Below are positions 24,711-34,041 of a stretch of 64,000 nt of DNA, piece after piece. The notes beneath the pieces were generated by a model that made no database searches, was not told where the DNA came from, and saw nothing but the letters and a program-made list of their open reading frames with translations. Each line of letters begins with the position of its first letter. Positions within the stretch are counted from its first letter, which is position 1. The DNA lies in contig DBBV01000007.1 in NCBI GenBank assembly GCA_002292375.1, positions 1 to 64,000 of the forward strand. Direction: 5' to 3'. A program made the position numbers and the translations under genes. The stretch is from Methylococcaceae bacterium UBA975 (GTDB taxonomy: Bacteria; Pseudomonadota; Gammaproteobacteria; Methylococcales; Cycloclasticaceae).

Positions 24711-25813
24711 CGTGCTAGCAACCAACGGTTTTTGAGGTATCTAAACCCCAACATTTTCATCACCAATAGGCCTGCCATAACAACCATTAATAGGTGCACC
24801 CACCACACCCCAATCCAGCCTGGAATAGTGCCCTTTAATAACCATGAATGGGATAGGCTCATAAAGTTTTCAAAAATAACATAGATCAATAACGCCGTTA
24901 ATAGATTGCCGTACATCCCCGCTCGTGGCGACACCCGGCTTATTGGCACAGCGAGTAAGGCAAAGCTAAGAATCGCCAAGGGAATAGACCAACGCCGCTG
25001 CAGCTCGCTCATTGCCCTTGGTGAATTCATTTTCATTAATTTACTAGTTGGTTTTTCTTTAATCCCCAAAACGACTTTCATGTCCTTTTGTTCTGCTACT
25101 ACAACACCATACTCTTTGAATTTGGTTACTTTATAATCAGCCTGCCCAGGCGTCCCTTCGTAGCGGTTACCGTCTTTTAGAATGAGGAAGCGATCACCCG
25201 AGTTAGGGTCTATTTTTATTTCTCCACTTTTAGAGGATGTAATGCCAAGCTTGCCGTGCTGCCTATTCTGGATAAACACATTATGCATTTTGTCATTATC
25301 ACTAATCTTTTCCACGTAAAAGACCAAATCTCCCCGACTGTATTCATTAAATCGACCGTCGGTAATACCACGAATATCTAACTTGGATTGATCATCCGCT
25401 TTAACACTTTCAATTTTTTCCATCAACATTGGTGTAGCGACTAAGGACAAATAAAGTGTTAAGCAAAAAAGCGGTAGCGCAAACATAAAAACCGACCGGT
25501 ATAATCGTGCGATACCTACCCCTGCTGCAAATAAGGCCGTCATTTCTTGGTCTCGATACATTCGGCCTAACACCAACAGTATGGATAACAACAAGGCCGC
25601 GGGGATGATTTTAATAATTAAAAGCAACATGTTAAACGCCACTAATGACAACACCGCATCGGTCGACAGCTCACCGGCTGTTACTTGAGAAAGCATGCGT
25701 ACAAGCCGTTGACTAAGCAAAATAACCGATAGCACTAACATCACCCCAAACAGCATCTTGCTTAGCTGAACTAAGAATAATCGATCGATGATTTTTAATT
25801 TAAACGCAGACAT
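24707..25813 (-). CDS. lptF: LPS export permease LptF
   Basis: Partner of LptG in the LPS exporter. It has the YjgP/YjgQ topology: three helices, a periplasmic jellyroll, three helices, and MTALFAAGVG as the coupling-helix region. From ATG at 25813 it has 368 residues, near the 366 of E. coli. The frame is open to 25897, but the added 28 residues would precede the first helix and are atypical. Divergent from pepA. Confidence 0.95.
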   Translation of the reverse strand: MSAFKLKIIDRLFLVQLSKMLFGVMLVLSVILLSQRLVRMLSQVTAGELSTDAVLSLVAFNMLLLIIKIIPAALLLSILLVLGRMYRDQEMTALFAAGVGIARLYRSVFMFALPLFCLTLYLSLVATPMLMEKIESVKADDQSKLDIRGITDGRFNEYSRGDLVFYVEKISDNDKMHNVFIQNRQHGKLGITSSKSGEIKIDPNSGDRFLILKDGNRYEGTPGQADYKVTKFKEYGVVVAEQKDMKVVLGIKEKPTSKLMKMNSPRAMSELQRRWSIPLAILSFALLAVPISRVSPRAGMYGNLLTALLIYVIFENFMSLSHSWLLKGTIPGWIGVWWVHLLMVVMAGLLVMKMLGFRYLKNRWLLAR

Positions 25814-25919
25814 AACAGATGAAATTGGCTTATAGTTATAGGGTAAATAAACAGTCAATAATTGCCGTATCCTAACGGAAAAAGCAAACAAAAACATTAT
25901 TAATCACTGAGGTCATTCT

Positions 25920-27407
25920 ATGCAGTTCGTTTCTAAATCTTCGCCCATCGCCAACATTACGTCGCCTTGCTTGATTTTGCCCGTATACAGCAAAGGTAAG
26001 CAATCTAAATTAATTGAAACGTTGGATAGTGATTTGCAAACACTGATATCGACAGTATTAAAACAAGGCGATGCTTCAGGAAAACCGGGCAACACCCTGC
26101 TATTACAGGCGCCAAAAGACGGCAAGCTAAAGCGCGTGTTATTGGTCGGCCTTGGGGAGCAAGGGAAAACCCGTGCAGAAGACTTTAATAGCGCTGTGTG
26201 TGCCGCATTTACCGCACTTAAAAGTTTGCCTGTTAAAACGGTTTGTTGCGCCCTATTAGACACAGACGTTACGGGTAAAGATAGCGAATGGAAAGTTCGT
26301 CAACTTATTTTAAGTGCCCGTGAAACCATGTATCAATACACCGAAACACTCACCACCTCAGCACCAGAAGCGCATCGCTTAACTACATGCCAGTTACTCG
26401 CCTGTGGCAACTTAAAACCATCGGTTATTGATAAGGCCGCTAACATTGCCAGCAGCATTGCCAACGGCATAAACAGTGCGAAGAAACTGGCTAATTTGCC
26501 CGGCAATATCTGCACCCCTAGCTATTTGGCAGAACACGCTAAAGCGCTAGGTAAGCAGCACAAATCGCTCAAAATCACCGTGCTTGAAGAAGCGCAGATG
26601 GAAAAACTAGGCATGGGGTCTTTGCTGTCTGTGTCTCGCGGCTCACGTCAACCAGCCAAACTAATCAGCCTAGAACATAAGGGCGCTGCCGCCTCACAAA
26701 AACCGATCGTATTGGTTGGTAAAGGTTTAACCTTTGATGCGGGTGGTATTTCAATTAAACCATCAGCCGCCATGGATGAAATGAAATACGATATGTGTGG
26801 TGGTGCCAGCGTACTTGGCGTCATGCAGATGTGCGCAGAATTAAACTTGCCGATTAACGTTGTCGGCGTTGTTCCGGCTTCAGAAAACCTACCCGATGGC
26901 GACGCTAATAAGCCCGGCGACATTGTCACTAGCATGGCAGGCCTGACCATTGAAATTTTAAATACCGACGCAGAAGGTCGCTTAATTCTTTGTGACGCTT
27001 TAACCTACAGCGCTAAATTTAAGCCCGATGTCGTCATAGATATCGCCACCTTAACCGGTGCTTGCGTCGTTGCCTTAGGCAAACACGCCACCGGCTTGTT
27101 GGCGAATAACGACGACTTGGCCAATGAACTCTTAGATGCGGGCCAAAAAGCCGGTGACAAAGCTTGGCAATTACCCTTATGGGACGAATACAAACCGCAA
27201 CTCAAGAGCAATTTTGCCGATCTCGCAAATATCGGCGGGCCCGGTGCTGGCACCATCACCGCCGCGTGCTTTTTATCGCGTTTTACCGAAGATTACAGAT
27301 GGGCTCATTTAGATATCGCTGGCACAGCATGGAAATCTGGCGCCGACAAAGGGGCAACGGGGCGACCCGTTCATATGTTAAGTCAGTTTATTTTAGACCG
27401 TTGCTAA
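25920..27407 (+). CDS. pepA: leucyl aminopeptidase (M17)
   Basis: Cytoplasmic hexameric di-metal aminopeptidase. The C-terminal catalytic domain has GKGLTFDAGGISIKPS with metal-binding residues and the NTDAEGRLIL signature, plus KYDMCGGASV. The N-terminal macro-like domain occupies about residues 1-170. 495 residues. ATG at 25920 has GAGG upstream. E. coli PepA is also a DNA-binding architectural protein; that role is unknown here. holC follows in 21 bases, the conserved pepA-holC-valS order. Confidence 0.97.
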   Translation: MQFVSKSSPIANITSPCLILPVYSKGKQSKLIETLDSDLQTLISTVLKQGDASGKPGNTLLLQAPKDGKLKRVLLVGLGEQGKTRAEDFNSAVCAAFTALKSLPVKTVCCALLDTDVTGKDSEWKVRQLILSARETMYQYTETLTTSAPEAHRLTTCQLLACGNLKPSVIDKAANIASSIANGINSAKKLANLPGNICTPSYLAEHAKALGKQHKSLKITVLEEAQMEKLGMGSLLSVSRGSRQPAKLISLEHKGAAASQKPIVLVGKGLTFDAGGISIKPSAAMDEMKYDMCGGASVLGVMQMCAELNLPINVVGVVPASENLPDGDANKPGDIVTSMAGLTIEILNTDAEGRLILCDALTYSAKFKPDVVIDIATLTGACVVALGKHATGLLANNDDLANELLDAGQKAGDKAWQLPLWDEYKPQLKSNFADLANIGGPGAGTITAACFLSRFTEDYRWAHLDIAGTAWKSGADKGATGRPVHMLSQFILDRC

Positions 27408-27428
27408 GTCATTTATAGAGCTACCGTT

Positions 27429-27851
27429 ATGACCCGAGTTGATTTTTACCTGCTGCCTGACAGCCAAGTCGAACAACAGCAGCTATACGCCTGCCGCTTA
27501 ACCCAAAAAGCGGTTAAGCAGGGCCTCCGCGTGTATATACATACCAATTCTAACGAGCAGTCTAATGCGCTTGATGAGTTACTGTGGTCGTTTTCCGCCA
27601 GCAGTTTTGTGCCACATACTTTGAAGGCCGAAGACTGCGCTCAACATCCGGTGTATATCGACCACACTGGTGATCCGTTAGACATCCATGGCGTATTGAT
27701 CAACTTAAGCCAACAAACCCCGGATTGTTTTACACGGTTTGAACGATTAGCTGAATTAGTTACCCAAGATGAAACCAACAAACAGGCAGGGCGCGAGCGC
27801 TTTAAGTTTTATAAAAGTCGCGGCTACCCGCTAAACACGCATAAGTTGTAA
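27429..27851 (+). CDS. holC: DNA polymerase III chi subunit
   Basis: Chi joins the clamp-loader complex through psi and binds SSB. VDFYLLPDSQ at the start, LWSFSASSFVPH in the middle and the C-terminal block RFKFYKSRGYPLNTHKL match the family. 140 residues (E. coli 147). It lies between pepA and valS, as in most gammaproteobacteria. Confidence 0.93.
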   Translation: MTRVDFYLLPDSQVEQQQLYACRLTQKAVKQGLRVYIHTNSNEQSNALDELLWSFSASSFVPHTLKAEDCAQHPVYIDHTGDPLDIHGVLINLSQQTPDCFTRFERLAELVTQDETNKQAGRERFKFYKSRGYPLNTHKL

Positions 27852-27925
27852 AAAAACACGGCAACTGTTCCGATAGCTGACTCGACAACGCTATAATAGC
27901 GGCTTTTAGATAAGCCCAGTGCATC

Positions 27926-30694
27926 ATGATGGATAAAACATACGCCCCCCACGCTATAGAATCACGTTGGTACAGCCAGTGGGAAGATAACGGTTATTTT
28001 GAACCTCAAGGCGGTGATTCAGCGTATTGCATCATGATCCCCCCGCCTAATGTCACTGGCAGCTTACATATGGGCCACGCTTTTCAAGACACCATTATGG
28101 ACGCCTTGACGCGTTATCATCGCATGCAAGGAAATAACACCCTTTGGCAAGCAGGTAGTGACCACGCAGGAATCGCCACCCAAATGGTGGTTGAGCGCCA
28201 ATTAAATGCGGAAGGCAAAACGCGCCATGATTTAGGCCGCGAGCCCTTTATTGAACGCATTTGGGACTGGAAAGAGCATTCTGGCAATACCATTTCAAAA
28301 CAACTACGACGCATGGGCTCTTCGCTCGATTGGTCGCGTGAACGTTTCACCATGGACGAAGGTCTATCAAAGGCGGTACGTGAAGTGTTTGTTAAACTGC
28401 ACGAAGAAGGCCTTATTTATCGTGGCAAGCGTCTGGTTAACTGGGACCCTAAGCTTCACACCGCGGTCTCTGATTTAGAAGTTATTTCGCAAGAAGAACA
28501 AGGGCATATGTGGCATATGCGCTACCCACTAGCCGATGGCAGTGGCGATCTAGTCGTCGCTACCACGCGCCCCGAAACCATGTTGGGCGATGCCTGCGTT
28601 GCGGTGCATCCGTCCGATGAGCGTTACCAACATTTAATTGGCAAAACTGTTGCATTACCGCTATGTGACCGTGAAATTCCGATTATTGCTGACGACTATG
28701 TCGACCCCGAATTTGGTACCGGCTGCGTAAAAATTACTCCAGCACACGATTTTAATGATTATGAAGTCGGACAACGGCACGCGATGCCACTGATCAATAT
28801 TTTTACCATTGACGCCTGTATTAACGAAGATGCACCAGCCGCCTACCGCGGCATGGATCGCGTCGCTGCACGTAAGCAGATCGTTACTGATTTAGACGCA
28901 CTTGGCTTACTGGTTAAAGTGGATGATCACAAATTAATGATTCCACGCGGTGATCGCTCAGGTGTCATCATCGAGCCTCTATTAACGGACCAGTGGTTTG
29001 TTAAAGCAAAGCCGCTTGCTGAACCGGCTATCGAAGCGGTCAAAAGTGGCAAAATAAAGTTTGTACCTGAAAATTGGGATAAAACCTATTACAACTGGAT
29101 GAACGACATTCAAGACTGGTGCATCTCACGACAAATTTGGTGGGGCCACCGTATCCCCGCTTGGTATGACGCGGAGGGCAAGGTTTACGTTGGGCGTGAT
29201 GAAGCCGAGGTGCGCGAAAAGCACCAACTGGCTGACACCGTTGAACTAAACCAAGATGAAGACGTATTAGACACCTGGTTTTCATCTGCACTCTGGCCTT
29301 TTTCTACCCTTGGCTGGCCTGACAAAACACCCGAACTCGATACTTTTTACCCCACGAGCGTATTAGTGACCGGCTTTGATATCATTTTCTTCTGGGTCGC
29401 CCGGATGATTATGATGGGCCTAAAGTTTATGGATGACGTGCCATTTAAAGAAATTTATATCCATGGTCTAGTACGCGACGCAGAAGGCCAAAAAATGTCA
29501 AAATCCAAGGGCAATGTTTTAGACCCGATTGATTTAATCGACGGCATTAGCCTGGATGCCTTAGTTGAAAAACGCACCCAAGGCTTAATGCAACCGAAGA
29601 TGGCGGCTAAAATCGAGAAGGACACGCGCAAACACTTTCCCGATGGCATCCCTTCGTTCGGCACCGACGCCTTACGATTTACCTTTGCTTCACTGGCCTC
29701 GACCGGGCGCGACATCCGCTTTGATTTAAACCGTATTGAAGGCAACCGAAACTTCTGCAACAAGCTTTGGAACGCCACCCGTTACGTATTAATGAATACC
29801 GAAGGCGAAGACACCGGGTTAAATGACGCACCCGTTGAACTCAGCTTGGCGGATCGTTGGATCATCTCACGCTTGCAAAGGACTGAAGCCAATGTGATTG
29901 ACTGCATCAACAAATACCGTTTCGATCTAGCTGCGCAGTCGCTGTACGAATTTTTATGGAACGAGTATTGTGATTGGTATTTGGAGCTATCAAAACCCAT
30001 TTTATTGGATGAAAGCAGTAATGAACAACAAAAACGCGGCACCCGCAAAACACTCATTCGCGTACTAGAAACCGTGCTGCGCTTGCTGCACCCACTGATG
30101 CCCTTTATCACCGAAGAAATTTGGCAGCAAGTAGCACCGTTAGCCGGAAAATCTGGCGACACTATTATGCTTCAGGCTTTTCCAACACCTGACGACAGCA
30201 AAATTTCTGCCGACGCTGAAGAAGAGATGCAATGGGTAATGGACTTTGTGATGGGCGTTCGTAAGATTCGTGGCGAGATGAATATTGCACCGAGCAAGCC
30301 ATTGCCGGTACTGTTAAAAAACACTTCTCCCCATGATCAAACACGGCTAAAAAACAACCTATTGCTACTGAATAAACTAGCCCGTTTAGCGTCCATTGAC
30401 ACTCTAACAGCCACTGATGAAGCCCCCCAATCGGCAATTGCCTTAGTCGGCGAAATGCAAATTCTAATTCCAATGGCTGGCTTAATAGATAAAAGCGCCG
30501 AGTTGGAACGACTTAATAAAGAAATAGACAAGTTAGAAAAAGAGCTCGCGCGCATCACCGGCAAACTGGCTAATGCGGGCTTTGTGGACAAAGCCCCAGC
30601 GGCTGTGGTTGAAAACGAAAAACAAAAACAGCAAGAACTATCGTCAAAGCTCAATAGCCTAAAACAGCAAATAGATAAAATAGCTAGTTTATAA
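27926..30694 (+). CDS. valS: valyl-tRNA synthetase
   Basis: Class I synthetase charging tRNA-Val, with CP1 editing of threonine. The HIGH motif is HMGH in NVTGSLHMGHAF (near residue 47), KMSKS is in GQKMSKSKGN (near 530), and the editing domain contains TTRPETMLGD. The C-terminal coiled coil (about 850-922, rich in K/E/L) binds tRNA. The 922-residue length is normal. ATG at 27926 is followed directly by a second ATG; either may be used. No T-box leader is visible, as expected in gammaproteobacteria. Confidence 0.97.
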   Translation: MMDKTYAPHAIESRWYSQWEDNGYFEPQGGDSAYCIMIPPPNVTGSLHMGHAFQDTIMDALTRYHRMQGNNTLWQAGSDHAGIATQMVVERQLNAEGKTRHDLGREPFIERIWDWKEHSGNTISKQLRRMGSSLDWSRERFTMDEGLSKAVREVFVKLHEEGLIYRGKRLVNWDPKLHTAVSDLEVISQEEQGHMWHMRYPLADGSGDLVVATTRPETMLGDACVAVHPSDERYQHLIGKTVALPLCDREIPIIADDYVDPEFGTGCVKITPAHDFNDYEVGQRHAMPLINIFTIDACINEDAPAAYRGMDRVAARKQIVTDLDALGLLVKVDDHKLMIPRGDRSGVIIEPLLTDQWFVKAKPLAEPAIEAVKSGKIKFVPENWDKTYYNWMNDIQDWCISRQIWWGHRIPAWYDAEGKVYVGRDEAEVREKHQLADTVELNQDEDVLDTWFSSALWPFSTLGWPDKTPELDTFYPTSVLVTGFDIIFFWVARMIMMGLKFMDDVPFKEIYIHGLVRDAEGQKMSKSKGNVLDPIDLIDGISLDALVEKRTQGLMQPKMAAKIEKDTRKHFPDGIPSFGTDALRFTFASLASTGRDIRFDLNRIEGNRNFCNKLWNATRYVLMNTEGEDTGLNDAPVELSLADRWIISRLQRTEANVIDCINKYRFDLAAQSLYEFLWNEYCDWYLELSKPILLDESSNEQQKRGTRKTLIRVLETVLRLLHPLMPFITEEIWQQVAPLAGKSGDTIMLQAFPTPDDSKISADAEEEMQWVMDFVMGVRKIRGEMNIAPSKPLPVLLKNTSPHDQTRLKNNLLLLNKLARLASIDTLTATDEAPQSAIALVGEMQILIPMAGLIDKSAELERLNKEIDKLEKELARITGKLANAGFVDKAPAAVVENEKQKQQELSSKLNSLKQQIDKIASL

Positions 30695-30783
30695 GCTTGA
30701 CTGAGGGCTAAACAAGTTAAAGGGACAGTCAGCGTTAATGAGTGACCATGGCTATACGCCAAAGCAATAAAACATATAACGTT

Positions 30784-31002
30784 TTAATTCGCTAAAACCA
30801 ATTTGACTGCGATTAACACAGTCATAATAAATAATAGGGTGATGATAAACCCAGTCACAATAAAGACTTTGGGGTTTCCGTGCTCAAAGTCTCGCTGACG
30901 CCGTGACTCTTTAGATACCCCCAAAAATGACAATAGCGTACTCGCCACCATCTGCCAAAACGAGGGTTTCTGACTGCTCTGGTTCACCTTATTCTCGTTC
31001 AT
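30784..31002 (-). CDS. DUF2970 small membrane protein
   Basis: A 72-residue protein with one C-terminal transmembrane helix (about 48-70) and the DUF2970 pattern FWQMVASTLLSFLGVSKESRRQRDFEHG before it. Function unknown. ATG at 31002. It stands alone between valS (convergent) and the receiver protein (divergent). The 30695-30783 gap shows no clear terminator. Confidence 0.85.
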   Translation of the reverse strand: MNENKVNQSSQKPSFWQMVASTLLSFLGVSKESRRQRDFEHGNPKVFIVTGFIITLLFIMTVLIAVKLVLAN

Positions 31003-31114
31003 TTAAGACACCCGAATAAAAAAATTGTATTTTATCACTCGTAAAGCCAAATTTATCGGTAAAACGCTTTTTTTCAACTAAAATAATTTAGAGATACTAA
31101 TTTTAAGAGATATT

Positions 31115-31906
31115 ATGGATATCGATTTACAGGATTTAAGCGTGCTTTTAGTAGAACCTTCTGGCACACAGCAACGCATTATTCAACGCGAGCTCAATAG
31201 CTTGGGCATTGTTAACGTCGACTGCGTTAACTCAGCACAGGAGGCGCTAAACTTTATCAGTTTTAGCGCCCCTGATGTCGTACTTAGCGCCTACTACCTT
31301 AGTGATATGACCGGCAGCGAATTACTCCACACCCTTCGAGAAGACGAGGTCAACCACGAAATTTGTTTTGTTCTAGTTTCTAGCGTAACCGACATTCACC
31401 AATTGGATACGGTTCGACAGGCCGGTGTTGTTGCCATTTTGCCAAAGCCTTTTGATGCCAACGATATGAAGCTGGCGCTTAAAGCAACCCTTAGCCACAT
31501 CAACCCCGAAGCAATACAAATTGAAAACGCGCACCTAGAGGACCTTAAAATACTGGTGGTCGATGACAGTGCTTTAGCTAGGAAATACATAAAAAAAACC
31601 CTTGTTTCTATGGGGCTAGACAACATAACTGAAGCTATAAACGGGTTAGAAGCTGTTGATATTTTGAATAGCTCATTATTCGATTTGATCGTCACCGATT
31701 ACAATATGCCCGAGATGGATGGACGCGAATTATCTGCCTATATCCGGCAAAACAGTAACCAACCCTCTGTTCCCATAATTATGGTGACCAGCGAACATAA
31801 CAAAAGTCGGCTAGCTGCCGTACAACAAGCCGGTGTTTCAGCCATTTGCGATAAACCCTTTGAGCCCGATAATGTGAGACAATTGATTTCCCAATTATTA
31901 CAATAA
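31115..31906 (+). CDS. tandem two-receiver response regulator, first receiver degenerate
   Basis: Two CheY-like receiver domains and no output domain (263 residues). Receiver 2 (about 144-263) is intact: acidic D150/D151 in VVDDS, phosphoacceptor D195 in TDYNMP, and K in CDKPF. Receiver 1 (about 8-130) has lost the phosphoacceptor: the aligned position is A59 in VVLSAYYLS, and the acidic pair is E14-P15; K111 in PKPF remains. It probably relays or sequesters rather than being phosphorylated in domain 1. A glycosyltransferase follows in 12 bases, suggesting shared transcription with the polysaccharide locus (inference). No histidine kinase is adjacent. Confidence 0.88.
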   Translation: MDIDLQDLSVLLVEPSGTQQRIIQRELNSLGIVNVDCVNSAQEALNFISFSAPDVVLSAYYLSDMTGSELLHTLREDEVNHEICFVLVSSVTDIHQLDTVRQAGVVAILPKPFDANDMKLALKATLSHINPEAIQIENAHLEDLKILVVDDSALARKYIKKTLVSMGLDNITEAINGLEAVDILNSSLFDLIVTDYNMPEMDGRELSAYIRQNSNQPSVPIIMVTSEHNKSRLAAVQQAGVSAICDKPFEPDNVRQLISQLLQ

Positions 31907-31918
31907 ATTCATCGCCTA

Positions 31919-32791
31919 ATGGCCACACCTAAAAACCCGCTGAGCATTGTGATGCCCTGCTTAAATGAAGCAAAAAATCTCGGTGCCTTGTTACCCAAAC
32001 TAAAAGAACTGCACGCAAAAGCCGAAATATTAGTGATCGACGATGGCTCGACTGATAAATCTGTTGAAATCTGTCAGCAATTTGGCGTTAAGGTGATATC
32101 CCACCCCCACCCTCTAGGCAACGGCGCGGCCATCAAAACTGGTGCGCGCAACGCTTCTGGAGAAATCATCGTTTTTATGGATGCCGATGGTCAGCACAAA
32201 CCAAAGGACATTCAACGATTACTCGATAAACTAGCTGAAGGCTACGATATGGTGGTGGGCGCCAGAGAGTCTGGCTCTCACGCATCAAAGAAACGCCTAT
32301 TAGGCAACGCTATTTTTAACCGATTAGCCTCCTTTATGACCGGGCAAAAAATAGAAGATCTAACCTCGGGTTTCCGTGCCGTTCGGGCCAACCATTTCAA
32401 AAAATTCCTATACCTACTTCCCAACGGCTTCTCGTACCCAACCACGTCAACTATGGCGTTTTTTCGTTCCGCCTTACCCGTTGCCTACATTCCAATTAAG
32501 GCCGGTAAACGCGAAGGTAAAAGCAAAATAAAACTACTAAAAGACGGCTTACGTTTTTTTATTATTATCTTAAAAATTGGGGCACTCTTTTCACCCATGC
32601 GTTTATTTTTGCCGACTAGTGCCGCCTGTTTCTTACTCGGCGTTGTGAACCATATCAGCACCTATGCCGCGTCTGGAAAATTCAGCAATGGCACACTATT
32701 GTTGTACGTCGCGTCTGTTTTTATCTTTTTGATGGGAATATTGTCTGAGCAAATCTCATCACTGCATTATAGAAATACAGATAAAGAATAA
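31919..32791 (+). CDS. family 2 glycosyltransferase, dolichol-phosphate-mannose-synthase-like, membrane
   Basis: The GT-A domain has SIVMPCLNEAKNL at the start, LVIDDGSTD, and the metal motif DADGQ (about 90-94). The last 90 residues contain two hydrophobic helices. 290 residues. This layout is that of polyprenyl-phosphate glycosyltransferases (DPM1/GtrB-like), which load a sugar on undecaprenyl phosphate. First glycosyltransferase of the locus, close behind the receiver gene and followed by a GT4 in 29 bases. The sugar is unknown. Confidence 0.85.
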   Translation: MATPKNPLSIVMPCLNEAKNLGALLPKLKELHAKAEILVIDDGSTDKSVEICQQFGVKVISHPHPLGNGAAIKTGARNASGEIIVFMDADGQHKPKDIQRLLDKLAEGYDMVVGARESGSHASKKRLLGNAIFNRLASFMTGQKIEDLTSGFRAVRANHFKKFLYLLPNGFSYPTTSTMAFFRSALPVAYIPIKAGKREGKSKIKLLKDGLRFFIIILKIGALFSPMRLFLPTSAACFLLGVVNHISTYAASGKFSNGTLLLYVASVFIFLMGILSEQISSLHYRNTDKE

Positions 32792-32820
32792 CGTTTGAAT
32801 TCGCTCATTATTAAGCCTTA

Positions 32821-34041
32821 ATGAACTCTCCAGCTCCATTAAAAGTCTTGATGCTTACATCAAGCTACCCAAGGAAGGATAGCGACAATAGCTCTGTTTT
32901 CTTACGCTATCTTGCTACCAACCTAGCCAAACAGGGTGTAAATATTCATGTTTTAGCACCCGACCACCCGCTTATTAAAAACACAGATCTTGATCCAGGG
33001 GTAAAAAATCACTGGTTCCAATACCTCCCTAAAAAATGGCAACGTCTGGCGTATGGCTCGGGAATACTACCTAATTTAAAAAGAAACAAACTGCTTTATT
33101 TACAAGTTCCCTTTTTTTTATTCAGCATGTTTTTTTATTTATTTTTCATGTGTAAAAAAATAAAGCCCGATGTTATTCATGCACATTGGATTATCCCCCA
33201 AGGGTTTATAGCCGTTATTGTAGGTAGGCTTTTAAATATACCTGTCATCGCCACAGCGCATGGTGGTGATGCCTTTTCACTTAATACTGGCCTACTCAAC
33301 CGGTTGAAAACATTTACACTCAGGCACTGTCAGTGTTGGACGTCAAACACAAGGGCGACCGCAGAAACTTTCGACATTACACACGGCATCCCAAGGCCTA
33401 TCATTATCCCAATGGGCGTGGGTATCGAACATTTCCAATCTGGCAATGCGGAAAAAGTATTAGGCAGTGAAACTAGAAGAATAATCTTATTCGTTGGCCG
33501 GCTGGTCGAAAAAAAAGGCGTCAAATATCTGATTGAAGCCTTCTCTATGCTACCTAAAAAAATCCAAGATGAATCCGTTTTATGGATTATTGGCGATGGT
33601 GATGAACGTAAAAACCTTGAACAGCAGGCTCTAAAATCAAGCCTTGAAAATATAAAGTTCTGGGGACAGGTACCAAATAAACAGCTTCCTGATTTTTATG
33701 CAGCAGCTAGTCTATTCGTTGCCCCTTCTGTCATAGATTCAAAAGGCGACACCGAAGGACAAGGCGTTATTTTATTGGAAGCAATGGCGAGCAAAACACC
33801 TATTATAGCTACTGCTGTTGGCGGTATACCTGAAGTAATTACAGGTGATAAGACTGGTTTACTTGTGCAGCAAAAGAACGCAAACGCACTATCAACAGCC
33901 ATTCAATTTCTGTTTAATAATTCAAAAACTGCTGAAGCCTATGGGAGCCGTGCACTACAGTTCTTAGATAAGACCTATTCGTGGGACTCGATTGCGCAAC
34001 AATTTATTTCAATATTCAATGATCCATCTATTAAAAATTAA
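32821..34041 (+). CDS. family 4 glycosyltransferase
   Basis: GT-B fold retaining enzyme, probably peripheral on the inner membrane. The N-terminal domain starts with VLMLTSSYPRKDSDN. The C-terminal donor domain has LFVGRLVEKKGVKYLIEAF (about 222-240) and the E-x7-E type segment EGQGVILLEAMASKTPIIAT. 406 residues. Its 3' end overlaps the 3' end of the next, convergent glycosyltransferase by 11 bases. Acceptor and sugar unknown. Confidence 0.88.
   Translation: MNSPAPLKVLMLTSSYPRKDSDNSSVFLRYLATNLAKQGVNIHVLAPDHPLIKNTDLDPGVKNHWFQYLPKKWQRLAYGSGILPNLKRNKLLYLQVPFFLFSMFFYLFFMCKKIKPDVIHAHWIIPQGFIAVIVGRLLNIPVIATAHGGDAFSLNTGLLNRLKTFTLRHCQCWTSNTRATAETFDITHGIPRPIIIPMGVGIEHFQSGNAEKVLGSETRRIILFVGRLVEKKGVKYLIEAFSMLPKKIQDESVLWIIGDGDERKNLEQQALKSSLENIKFWGQVPNKQLPDFYAAASLFVAPSVIDSKGDTEGQGVILLEAMASKTPIIATAVGGIPEVITGDKTGLLVQQKNANALSTAIQFLFNNSKTAEAYGSRALQFLDKTYSWDSIAQQFISIFNDPSIKN

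Noticed and set aside
25814..25897. N-terminal extension of LptF (28 residues)
   Set aside because: Start at 25813 gives the family length (368) and the usual N-terminus before the first transmembrane helix.
27852..27925. T-box or other leader before valS
   Set aside because: The gap is only 74 bases, with no T-box elements or strong hairpin; T-boxes are not expected in gammaproteobacteria.
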